This document shows, piece after piece, positions 50,579 through 58,840 of a stretch of DNA of 64,000 bases. The stretch's first letter is position 1. Each line of letters opens with the position of its first letter. The stretch lies in NCBI GenBank assembly GCA_009775225.1, contig VSPE01000009.1, forward strand, positions 1 to 64,000, given 5' to 3'. Made by a program: the position numbers and the translations under genes. Below the pieces are notes generated by a model. It was not told the DNA's origin, did no database searches, and saw only the letters and a list, made by a program, of their open reading frames with translations. The DNA comes from Muribaculaceae bacterium (lineage in GTDB: Bacteria > Bacteroidota > Bacteroidia > Bacteroidales > Muribaculaceae).

Positions 50579-53389
50579 TTATTGTCGTGGAGTGGTACAT
50601 TCGTCTACAAGATAGGCTATAGACTTGTAGGGTATGCCGCTGTTGTCGGTGAGGCCTATTTCGCAAGTCCGCGAGTTCGAGTAGCCGTATCGAACTCCGG
50701 CCGCCTCTATCTGAGGCTTGAGTTTGCGCAAGCCCCAGCTGTTAAGCTCGGGATGCGTGAAGCCTTTGTCGCCGGCAAAACCGCAGCAACCCACTTGCGT
50801 GGGCACAAGCACTTTCGACGAGCATTTCTGTGCCAGGGCTATGATTTTGTCGCCTAGGCCCATACGTCGGCTCGAACAGGTGATGTGCACGGATATAGGA
50901 GTGTCGTGGCGGTGGAAGGTGAGCTGCGGCGCGAGATAGTCGTGAATGAACTCGGCCGGTTCGTGTAGTGTGAGGCTCTTTATGTGTTCGCGCATGCGGT
51001 GCAGGCAGGGACTCTGGTCGCATACCACAGGAATTCTTCCGCCGTCCGATGCCTTGAAGAGCGCGGCCTCCAACTCGGCGGTCTTCTCGTCGGCGATGTC
51101 GGGCATGCCTTTGCTCTCCCATATCATGCCGCAGCACAGCCCCTTCATGTTTTCGGGGAATATTACCTCATATCCTGCTTTGCGGCATAGCTTTACGAAT
51201 ACTTCGGGCAGAGGGCGCACGTTGCGTCCGTCTTCCTCGCTCACGCCCATTGTACGGTTGATGCACGAGGGGAAGTAAACCACCCGGCGTGGTGCGTCGG
51301 AATTGTGTGTGGCCGATGCGAGCTTGCGCGGATTGTAGGGCGCGGGCAGTGCCGGTGTCCAAAGAGGCATTCCGGTCTTGTGCAGGCCTTTGCCGAGGGC
51401 TCTCACGCCCTTGTCTCCGATAATGCCGTGCGCCATGTCGGCGGCTCCGAGCATGATGCGCAGACCTTGGGATATGCCTGCGAGGTGTGTGGCGGCCCAG
51501 CGGCCGACCTTGCGGCCCGACTCGCTCATGCGTGCCTCGCGGATGTCGTGGATAAGGTCGGCGGTGTTGATGCCCATGGGGCACGAAGTGCTGCAAAGGC
51601 CGTCGCCTGCGCATGTTTCGTTGCCGTAGTAGAGGAAGCCTTTCTCAAGCGCTTTGAGGCGCTCGGGGTCGCATCCTGTTGCACGAAGATGAGATATCTC
51701 GCGCTGTGTGACTATGCGCTGGCGGGCCGACAGTGTGAGGCCGCAGCTCACACAGTTCACTTCGCAGAAGCCACATTCTATGCAGCGGTCTACGTGCGGG
51801 TTTGTGAGCGGCAGGGGTTTCATGCCGCTGATGTAGCACTCGGGGTCGTCGTTGAAGATAACGCCCGGATTGAGTATGTTCTGCGGGTCGAAGGCGTTTT
51901 TGAGACGCTTCATCAGTGCAAAAGCCTTTGTACCCCATTCGGCCTCTACAAATGGAGCCATGTTGCGGCCGGTGCCGTGTTCGGCTTTAAGCGAGCCTTT
52001 GAAGCGGTCTACCACAAGTTCTTTGATGCGCAGCATAAGGTTGCGGTAGCGGTCTATGTCGGCTTCGGTCTCGAACGACTGCGCTATCACAAAGTGGTAG
52101 TTGCCTTCGAGTGCGTGGCCGTATATGCAGGCGTCGTCGTAGCCGCACTCTTCGAGGAGTGCGGCGAGCGCCTCGGTTGCTTCGGGCAGGTCTTCGATGT
52201 GGAAGGCCACATCCTCGATGAGAGCCGTGGTGCCGAGAGGGCGTGTGCCGCCCACGGCAGGGAATACACCCGAGCGCATCTGCCACCAGGCCGCTGTCTC
52301 GGCGGGGTCTTGCGAGAAGTGCGCGGGAACGAAGAGAGAGAAGCCGGAGAGAGTGCCCATGGCTTCGGCTATCTGAGTGTCGAGTTGTTCTTGAGTCGAA
52401 GCCTCGGTCTGTAGCAACAGTGCGGTGAGGTTTTCGCCGGTAGTGTCGTTGACCGAAGAGAGCGATTTGCGGTCAAGCAGCTCGCAGGCCTGCACCGCAC
52501 CGTTTTTTCTAAGAGCCACAACGGCCTCGCAGGCTTCGCGGATAGAACTGAAATACAGCATTGCCGAAGCAGCGAAGGGCTTCTCTTCCTCGGTATCGAA
52601 GCTCACTTCGCTCATAAACGCGAGGGTGCCTTCGCTGCCTACCATGCAGTGCGTGATGATGTCGAAGTGGTCGTCGAAAAGGATGAAAGGCAGTAGGTTA
52701 AGGCCCGTCACGTTCTTTATGGAGTACTTGTAGCGGATTAGCTCGCGCAGTTCGTCATCTTCCATAATGGTGCGGCGGATTACGTCGATTTCGCCAAGCA
52801 GGAAGGGGTGGCTGCGGGCAAATTCGTTGCGCGAAGCCTTGTCGGCAGTGTCGAGTACGGTGCCGTCGGCAAGTATCAGGCGCATAGAGCGCACCATGCG
52901 GTCGCTGTTGGCGTGCGTTCCGCACTTCATGCCTGAGGCGTTGTTTATGACGATGCCTCCGACCATAGCCGCTTTTTTCGAAGCTGGGTCCGGCGAGAAT
53001 ACGCGTCCGTAGGGTTTGAGAATTTCGCTCACGCGCTGTCCTATGATGCCCGGCTGGAGGGCTATGCCGTGTGCTTTATCGTCGAGCAGACGGTAGTTCT
53101 CCCAGAATTTCCCGGCTACCACGAGAATAGAGTCGGAAATAGCCTGCCCCGAGAGGCTTGTTCCTGCCGCCCTGAATGTGACAGGAAGGCCGAGTCGCGA
53201 TGCTGCCTGCATCACGGCTGTCATTTCTTTCTCGCTTGCGGTGCGCACCACTACGCGCGGCAGCAGACGGTAGAAGCCTGCGTCGGTTCCCCACGCGAGC
53301 AGTCGCAGGTCGTCGGTATATATGCGGCCGCGGTCTACGGCAGTTGAAATCTCTTTTACGAATTGTGCGTATTTCTCTTCGTTGGCCAT
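50579..53389 (-). CDS. FAD- and Fe-S-binding D-2-hydroxyacid dehydrogenase, probable D-lactate dehydrogenase (936 aa)
   Basis: Domain order: FAD-binding PCMH domain (about 40-260; FAD-contact 'TFRAAGTSLSGQAISDS' and 'NNASGMKCGTHANSDRMV'), FAD-oxidase C-terminal domain (about 265-520; 'YGHALEGNYHF' and 'EHGTGRNMAPF', the usual metal/substrate His and Glu), two ferredoxin-like clusters (CIECGFCEVNC and CAGDGLCSTSCPMG) and a CCG-type C-terminal half ('VVYFPSCINR', 'LCCGMIW', 'VGCCGFAGDKG'). It is the YdiJ/D-iLDH class that oxidises D-lactate or D-2-hydroxyglutarate and passes electrons to quinone or an acceptor. Sitting between namZ-like and murT-like genes, D-lactate from MurQ is the best guess for its substrate. 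No signal peptide. Confidence 0.82.
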   Translation of the reverse strand: MANEEKYAQFVKEISTAVDRGRIYTDDLRLLAWGTDAGFYRLLPRVVVRTASEKEMTAVMQAASRLGLPVTFRAAGTSLSGQAISDSILVVAGKFWENYRLLDDKAHGIALQPGIIGQRVSEILKPYGRVFSPDPASKKAAMVGGIVINNASGMKCGTHANSDRMVRSMRLILADGTVLDTADKASRNEFARSHPFLLGEIDVIRRTIMEDDELRELIRYKYSIKNVTGLNLLPFILFDDHFDIITHCMVGSEGTLAFMSEVSFDTEEEKPFAASAMLYFSSIREACEAVVALRKNGAVQACELLDRKSLSSVNDTTGENLTALLLQTEASTQEQLDTQIAEAMGTLSGFSLFVPAHFSQDPAETAAWWQMRSGVFPAVGGTRPLGTTALIEDVAFHIEDLPEATEALAALLEECGYDDACIYGHALEGNYHFVIAQSFETEADIDRYRNLMLRIKELVVDRFKGSLKAEHGTGRNMAPFVEAEWGTKAFALMKRLKNAFDPQNILNPGVIFNDDPECYISGMKPLPLTNPHVDRCIECGFCEVNCVSCGLTLSARQRIVTQREISHLRATGCDPERLKALEKGFLYYGNETCAGDGLCSTSCPMGINTADLIHDIREARMSESGRKVGRWAATHLAGISQGLRIMLGAADMAHGIIGDKGVRALGKGLHKTGMPLWTPALPAPYNPRKLASATHNSDAPRRVVYFPSCINRTMGVSEEDGRNVRPLPEVFVKLCRKAGYEVIFPENMKGLCCGMIWESKGMPDIADEKTAELEAALFKASDGGRIPVVCDQSPCLHRMREHIKSLTLHEPAEFIHDYLAPQLTFHRHDTPISVHITCSSRRMGLGDKIIALAQKCSSKVLVPTQVGCCGFAGDKGFTHPELNSWGLRKLKPQIEAAGVRYGYSNSRTCEIGLTDNSGIPYKSIAYLVDECTTPRQ

Positions 53390-53395
53390 GTAGCT

Positions 53396-54628
53396 TTACT
53401 TGTACAGATAGTATTTTTTAGAAGTCTCGCGGAATGTTTCGGCGTCTTTGTTCCAGTAATTTTCCATATCGGCCACTTTGTAGCGGCGTGTGAAACGGCG
53501 GCGGATTTCCTTGCTTCCGCAGACTTTGTCGAACATATTGAGGCGCGATTTGTCGGCTATGTCGAATAGCTTGCGGTCGGGGTACAGCTCGGCAAGAGTC
53601 TCCATAACGTAGAACTGCACCAAGGTGAGTGGTGCTGCGTCTTTGTCGGTCACATAAGCCTCTACACCCTGCAGGTTTTCGCCTTTGCCGGTGGAGTAGA
53701 AGGGCTTGATGTGGATAGGACGGAACTTCATGCCGGGGATGTTCTTGTCGTTAAGAGCTTTGGCAAGGTCGCCGGCATCTATCCATGAGGCGCAGAAGAG
53801 CTTGAACGGCAGTGTGTAGCCTACGCCTATCGACATGCAGTACAGTTCGCCGAGGATGCCCGACATGGGGTAGTAGAGTGCAGTCTCGGGGTTGGGGATG
53901 TGAGGCGACGGAAGCACCCAGGGCATGCCGGTGCTGCGGAAGTCCATGTCGCGCGAGTAGCCTTCCATCGGCACTACTGTGAGTCGCACTTTCTTGCCGC
54001 CGGGGAGCAGGCCTTCTTCGTTGAGATAGGTGGCGAGTTCGCCGGGGGTAAGGCCGTAGAGATACGGTATTGCGAACTGGCTTACGAATGAAAAGCAGGA
54101 GTCTTCCACAATATTGCCCTCAATCTTGTTTCCGCCTACGGGATTGGGTCGGTCGAGCACGATGAATTCCTTATCCAGCTCGGCGCATGCCTCCATAGCC
54201 TTTCCCATGGTGGAGATGAAGGTAAAGGAGCGGCAGCCGTTATCCTGAATGTCGTAAACGAGCGCATCCACATCCTTGAGCATTTCGGCGGTAGGCTTGT
54301 GTGTCTTTCCGTAGACGGAGTATACGGGCACGCCTGTGGCGGGGTCGACCATATTGTCGACCTTGTCGCCGGCATGCACATCGCCGCGCACGCCGTGCTC
54401 GGGAGCGTAGAGACCTGTCAGTTTTACACCGGGAGCCTCGGCGAGGATGTCGACCGACGAGCGTAGGCTGTTGTCGACGCCCGACGGGTTGGTGATGAGG
54501 CCTGCGCGTTTGCCTTGCAGTACGTCGAAGCCGCGGTCGCGAAGTACTTCTATGCCTGGCTTGACCTGTGCGGAGAGGCTGAGTGCGGCACATGCCGCTA
54601 TGATTGTTACGAGTCGTTTCATTGTCAT
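53396..54628 (-). CDS. namZ: DUF1343/GH171 protein, NamZ-type exo-beta-N-acetylmuramidase (410 aa)
   Basis: Signal peptide (M)TMKRLVTIIAACAALSLSAQ; start may be ATG 54628, overlapping the ampG-like stop (ATGA), or 54622. Family blocks of DUF1343: 'RAGLITNPSGVD', 'LYAPEHGVRG' (candidate catalytic Glu near residue 77), 'DALVYDIQDNGCRSFTFISTMGKAMEA', 'VLDRPNPVGG', 'GLTPGELATYLNEE' and 'SPHIPNPETALYYP'. NamZ of Bacillus subtilis and its Tannerella homologue cleave terminal, non-reducing MurNAc from peptidoglycan fragments, giving free MurNAc; this is the founding activity of GH171. Expected in the periplasm, feeding the MurT/K/Q proteins encoded downstream. Confidence 0.9.
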   Translation of the reverse strand: MTMKRLVTIIAACAALSLSAQVKPGIEVLRDRGFDVLQGKRAGLITNPSGVDNSLRSSVDILAEAPGVKLTGLYAPEHGVRGDVHAGDKVDNMVDPATGVPVYSVYGKTHKPTAEMLKDVDALVYDIQDNGCRSFTFISTMGKAMEACAELDKEFIVLDRPNPVGGNKIEGNIVEDSCFSFVSQFAIPYLYGLTPGELATYLNEEGLLPGGKKVRLTVVPMEGYSRDMDFRSTGMPWVLPSPHIPNPETALYYPMSGILGELYCMSIGVGYTLPFKLFCASWIDAGDLAKALNDKNIPGMKFRPIHIKPFYSTGKGENLQGVEAYVTDKDAAPLTLVQFYVMETLAELYPDRKLFDIADKSRLNMFDKVCGSKEIRRRFTRRYKVADMENYWNKDAETFRETSKKYYLYK

Positions 54629-56544
54629 TCTGTCTTTTTGCGCCCGAATTCGGGGTCTATCTTAAGGAAGGCGCAGATGCCGATAGTGGCGGCGCAGCAG
54701 ACCATAGTCCAGATGAAAAAATGGCGGTAGCCTATCGTCTCCTGGAGCCAGCCTGCGGCCATGCCCGGGAGCATCATGCCGAGAGCCATGAACCCGGTGC
54801 AGATAGCGTAGTGTGCAGTTTTGTGCCGGCCTTCCGAGAAGTAAATCAGATAGAGCATGTATGCCGTGAAGCCGAAGCCGTAGCCGAACTGCTCTATGAA
54901 TACACATACGTTGACGGTGAGCAGCGACGGTGCCGTGGCGTAGCTCAGATATACGAAAGTGAGGCAGGTGAGCGACATCGACCATGCCATAGGCCACAGC
55001 CAGCGACGGAGGCCGCCTTTCGCCGCCACGATGCCGCCTATGATGCCGCCTATTGTGAGACCGATGATGCCTACGGTGCCGTAGACAATGCCTACCTGGC
55101 CGGTGGTGAGGCCGAGACCTCCTTTATCAATTGGGTCGAGCAGGAAGGGATTGATGAGCTTCACGAGCTGTGCTTCGGGCAGGCGGTAGAGCAGCATGAA
55201 TGCTATTGCCGTCCAGACCTGGTTCTTCCGAAAGAAGCTCTTGAATGTCTCAAAGAACTCGCGTATGATGCCTGCTGCAGTAGTGCCGGCCTCGTTGCGG
55301 CCGTCGGCGGCAGGGCGGGGAAGTGCCCAGCTGTGATAGGCCGCCACTATGAAGAAGAATGTCGACAGCACGGCGAATACTACCATCCACGCCATGGGGA
55401 TGTTTCCCGAGGCCCCCTCGAAGCTTGCCGAGGTGGGTGAAGTGAGTTTGTGGTCGACTTCGTAGAAGAGGTAGGCAGTTTTATCCCAGTTCGTTTCGTC
55501 GAAAACAAAGCGGGTGGAGAGTGCGGTCTGCTCAAGGCGTATGCTTTGGTCGCCGCTCTTGTGTGTCACGTTGAGCACAATCTGCTCGCCTGGTGCGGGC
55601 TTGCGGTTGAGGCGCAGTCCGGCGATAGCGAAATTGTTGTTGCGGGCCGTATATTCACGGCGTTCTTCGCCGAATGTATCGCGCACCCAACGGGTGAAAG
55701 CACTTTCGGCAGGCGCGGCCTGTGTTTCTGTTTCGGTCTTAGTCGTTTTGGGGGCTTCGGCGGCCACAAAGCCGTTGCGCTCGTTAAGGTGCTTTACGGA
55801 GTCGCGCATGAGGGCGGAATATGCGCCGAAGGGCACGGTGCGCTCTTCGCCTCCGATTATAGCCGTTACCTCGGCGGGTGTGGCTACAGCCACATTCATG
55901 TCGGTTGCGGGTGTATAGAACGCAAGTTCGCCGGCAAGGTCGGCCTCGGCAGCATCAATAGCGTCGAGCGAGGGTGCCGACCACTCTACCGCAGGGTCGG
56001 CGTTGACGTTTATGCGGAGAGGCTCGAGGCCTGAGTTAGTCTCTATAAGACCGGCCACAATTACCAGCAGACCTTGCCCGGCGACAGTGGCTACGCGGTA
56101 GAATGTGGAGCGGATACCCACGTACAGAGATTGCTCATGCTCCGACAGGGCAAGCATATAGAAGCCGTCGGCAGCTATGTCGTGCGTGGCGGAAGTGAAG
56201 CCCACTATCCAGAATATAGCGAGGGTGAGCTGGAAAAACAGCGGCGCGGGTATAGTGAAGGCTATCCCTGCCAAGGCAAAGGCGATAAGCCACTGCATGG
56301 TGAGAGTCCACCAGCGCTTTGTGCGTATGATGTCGACGAAGGGACTCCAGAAGGGCTTGATAACCCAGGGGAGGTATAGCCAGCCGGTGTAGAGGGCTAT
56401 GTCGGTGTTGGAGATGCCGAGGCGCTTGTACATAATCACCGAGATAGTCATCACGGCCACGTACGGCAGACCTTGGGCGAAGTAAAGAGTGGGTATCCAC
56501 GCCCAGGGGTTGCGACGGCTTGATTTTGCTGTTTTTGCACTCAT
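54625..56544 (-). CDS. AmpG-like MFS permease with a large periplasmic insert (639 aa)
   Basis: N-terminal 'WIPTLYFAQGLPYVAVMTISVIMYKRLGISNTDIALYTGWLYLPWVIKPFWSP' region is the AmpG signature (G-L-P, then L-Y-L-P-W-x-x-K-x-x-W-x-P). Around 12-14 helices in all. Between helices 5 and 6, residues about 175-400, there is a soluble stretch of about 220 residues with charged and Ala/Pro-Glu-rich segments and beta-like parts; in MFS topology this loop faces the periplasm. E. coli AmpG (491 aa) has none. AmpG proteins import GlcNAc-anhydroMurNAc(-peptide). Its C-terminus overlaps namZ by four bases. The insert may bind or process the substrate (inference). Confidence 0.85.
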   Translation of the reverse strand: MSAKTAKSSRRNPWAWIPTLYFAQGLPYVAVMTISVIMYKRLGISNTDIALYTGWLYLPWVIKPFWSPFVDIIRTKRWWTLTMQWLIAFALAGIAFTIPAPLFFQLTLAIFWIVGFTSATHDIAADGFYMLALSEHEQSLYVGIRSTFYRVATVAGQGLLVIVAGLIETNSGLEPLRINVNADPAVEWSAPSLDAIDAAEADLAGELAFYTPATDMNVAVATPAEVTAIIGGEERTVPFGAYSALMRDSVKHLNERNGFVAAEAPKTTKTETETQAAPAESAFTRWVRDTFGEERREYTARNNNFAIAGLRLNRKPAPGEQIVLNVTHKSGDQSIRLEQTALSTRFVFDETNWDKTAYLFYEVDHKLTSPTSASFEGASGNIPMAWMVVFAVLSTFFFIVAAYHSWALPRPAADGRNEAGTTAAGIIREFFETFKSFFRKNQVWTAIAFMLLYRLPEAQLVKLINPFLLDPIDKGGLGLTTGQVGIVYGTVGIIGLTIGGIIGGIVAAKGGLRRWLWPMAWSMSLTCLTFVYLSYATAPSLLTVNVCVFIEQFGYGFGFTAYMLYLIYFSEGRHKTAHYAICTGFMALGMMLPGMAAGWLQETIGYRHFFIWTMVCCAATIGICAFLKIDPEFGRKKTE

Positions 56545-56556
56545 GGTTTTTCAGTA

Positions 56557-57891
56557 TCAGTATAAGGAAGTGAGCTTTGCGCTGTTGAAATAGTGGTCGA
56601 GGATGCGGTCGTAGGTATAGCCTTTGGCGCCCATGACCGCTGCGCCAATCTGGCACAGGCCTACTCCGTGTCCCCAGCCTGCACCGCGCAGAGTGAAGGC
56701 GGCGGGCACGCCGCGGCTGTCGTTTGCGTCGGGTTCTACGATGAAGGCCGACGAGTACAAGTGACTTGAGGATAGTGTGCGGCGTATTTCCAGTTCCTTG
56801 CCGATTACTACGGTGCAGCGGGTGCCTGTGATACGCAGGCGGCAGATGCGTCCCGAGGTACCACGTTCTAAAGGCTCCATGTCTGCGATAAGGCCGAAGT
56901 CTATGCCGGAGCGCTCTTTTACGAGAGCGGCAAGCTCGTCCTGCGTATACCGTACCGTCCAGCGGTAGAAGTCGTGAGTCTCAAGGTCGTAGTTGTTCAG
57001 CACCTGTCTGAGTATCTCTTTGTCGGTGGTGTTGCAGAAGGCATCGGGGCTGTCGAGTATCCATTGGCGGGCGTTTTCCTCGACGGTAAGGTTGGGGAAG
57101 TCGTTGCGGGATGTGCTGTCGCCGGCAGCCTCGAGGTAGTGGTGATGTACAGGTTCCCAGCAGGACTCGAATTGCTCGAATACGCCACCGCACGATTTGG
57201 AGAAGCGTGTGTCGCAGAGCATGCCGTCGCGGTCGAGGAGCACTTGTCCGCGGGTGGCTTCCACGGCTGTTTTTACATGCTCGGAAGTCTGTCGGGTGAT
57301 GCCCTGATAGCGCTGGCAGTGGTCGTCGGCGCAGACGTCGAAGTGGAGGTGGTCTTCGCGGTCGTACCAGCGCACTATTTCTTTGTCGCTGACTGTGAAC
57401 GACTGGAACTCCGAGCCTTTTGCCGCTATGCGGCGAGTCTTGTCGATTTGGGCCAGGAGCCAGCTGCGCGATATTACGGCATGTGCCTTCAGGAATTCGG
57501 GCGATGCCGAGGCGCTCATCTCGGATGATATTACACTTTCGAGGTAGGCTTCGACGGGGATGACGTTTATCAGTGTGAGTTTGCGCCCTTCCACTATTAT
57601 CGATATGTCGCCGAGGAAGCGCTGCACTTCCTGTCGTTCCCAGTGGAAGTTCACGCCGATAGTGACACCCTCCACTTCAAAAGAGGCACCGGGTGCCGAG
57701 GCTGTGAAGCTTAGGTTGTCGAACTCCAGTCCCCGCCATTCGATGCGGCCGTCGGGAGTAATGGCAAAAGTTTGCCGGCCGCGGGCTTCGGTTTCGCTGC
57801 CGGTTTCGGTGTATGGCATGAGGAGGTCGATATTCAGCTCGGCTGCGCTCATTATGCCTACTTTTACGGTGGGTTCGCGGTCGGTGGTCAT
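56557..57891 (-). CDS. SpoIID/LytB-domain protein without signal peptide (444 aa)
   Basis: The SpoIID core lies at residues about 115-330, with 'VIPVEAYLESVISSEMSASASPEFLKAHAVISRSWLLAQ' region: Glu124 in SSEMS corresponds to the catalytic Glu of SpoIID lytic transglycosylases (usual GEMP). Later blocks 'RGQVLLDRDGMLCDTRFSKSCGG', and the terminal 'LRGAGWGHGVGLCQIGA' (the GHGVGLCQ-G motif) are present. SpoIID removes or cleaves denuded glycan strands. The start at ATG 57891 is only two bases after the stop of the DUF4922 gene and no hydrophobic leader is present, so the protein appears cytoplasmic, which is odd for a murein enzyme. Confidence 0.85.
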   Translation of the reverse strand: MTTDREPTVKVGIMSAAELNIDLLMPYTETGSETEARGRQTFAITPDGRIEWRGLEFDNLSFTASAPGASFEVEGVTIGVNFHWERQEVQRFLGDISIIVEGRKLTLINVIPVEAYLESVISSEMSASASPEFLKAHAVISRSWLLAQIDKTRRIAAKGSEFQSFTVSDKEIVRWYDREDHLHFDVCADDHCQRYQGITRQTSEHVKTAVEATRGQVLLDRDGMLCDTRFSKSCGGVFEQFESCWEPVHHHYLEAAGDSTSRNDFPNLTVEENARQWILDSPDAFCNTTDKEILRQVLNNYDLETHDFYRWTVRYTQDELAALVKERSGIDFGLIADMEPLERGTSGRICRLRITGTRCTVVIGKELEIRRTLSSSHLYSSAFIVEPDANDSRGVPAAFTLRGAGWGHGVGLCQIGAAVMGAKGYTYDRILDHYFNSAKLTSLY

Positions 57892-57893
57892 AT

Positions 57894-58832
57894 TCAGTGA
57901 GATGTGATTCGGTTGGCAATAGATGCGGCCTCGTCTTTGTCGAGACAGAGTTCTGCAAGGATATTTTCGAGTGTGCTACGGTCGAGCCGGTCGAAATCGG
58001 CTTTGCGCGGAGTGATGAGCACACCGCCGAGGTCTACCGAAGCCGGGCTTACGAGCATGCAGCCGTCGCCATCGCCATAGAACGATGGGCGGTGGCGCTT
58101 GCGAGGTATCACGACTGCGCGTATGCGGCCGGCTTGTGCATGGCAGAGCACGTTCATCATCGGCTCCTGTTCGCCTTCGGGCACAGGCATGGCATTGTAC
58201 AGGCGGTCGAACAGCTCTTCGCCGTCGGCGGGATTGGCCGCGTCGATTACAAAGAAGTGCAGAGGCGTGTCGTAGCTTGCACTCAGTGCCGATTGCCCGG
58301 AGGACGCTGTGCCCAGCGGAGTGAGTACGGCTGCTTCTGCCGCATCCCATATTGTAAGGAAGTCGGAATTCCCGGCCTGGAAGTGCATGTGGTCGGGCGC
58401 GGAAGCTCCGCAGCGGGGACCGTTGTAGAATACCGTGTATCCGGGAAGTTCGGCTGCCAGCTGCATCATGTGTGTCATGCGTCCTTTGATAAGCTGCAGG
58501 GTGTGCTCTTTGTCGGGAATGGTGAGGTGACGCGGAAATATAGGGAACGGATTTACGAGAATGGTATATCGGTCGTTCCAGTCAATACCTTTTTGTACTT
58601 CGGGGCGGTTTGCGGCGCAGAGGAAGCACTTGCGTGCCTTGATTGCAGCTACATCCACTTTTGCTCCGGTCGAGGCTATGCGGGCGGGGTTGAACTGCAC
58701 TTTGAAGTTCATGCCAGGGAGCGGCAGTTCTTTTACCTCGACATTGGCGAGCGCGGCATAGTTGGCGGCGGCCTGCGGCCACTGCTCTTTCTGTGCTGTG
58801 AGTAGCTTTTCTACCTGTTCGAGAGTATTCAT
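57894..58832 (-). CDS. DUF4922 protein, HIT-superfamily nucleotidyl/phosphorylase fold (312 aa)
   Basis: ATG 58832 is selected: upstream residues of the longer frame are an out-of-frame Arg/Pro-rich shadow of the glycosyltransferase gene. The mature sequence has a 'CFLCAANRPEVQKGIDW' region (zinc/nucleotide-like Cys pair), 'ILVNPFPIFPRHLTIPDKEH' and the histidine triad-like 'CGASAPDHMHFQAG', which place it in the HIT/GalT-like superfamily with DUF4922. Members of that fold transfer nucleotidyl groups or phosphorolyse nucleoside diphosphate sugars. Its true reaction is unknown. It is tightly packed between GT2 and SpoIID genes in the peptidoglycan operon, suggesting a cytoplasmic sugar-nucleotide step in the pathway. 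Confidence 0.8.
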   Translation of the reverse strand: MNTLEQVEKLLTAQKEQWPQAAANYAALANVEVKELPLPGMNFKVQFNPARIASTGAKVDVAAIKARKCFLCAANRPEVQKGIDWNDRYTILVNPFPIFPRHLTIPDKEHTLQLIKGRMTHMMQLAAELPGYTVFYNGPRCGASAPDHMHFQAGNSDFLTIWDAAEAAVLTPLGTASSGQSALSASYDTPLHFFVIDAANPADGEELFDRLYNAMPVPEGEQEPMMNVLCHAQAGRIRAVVIPRKRHRPSFYGDGDGCMLVSPASVDLGGVLITPRKADFDRLDRSTLENILAELCLDKDEAASIANRITSH

Positions 58833-58840
58833 GGCAAGTG

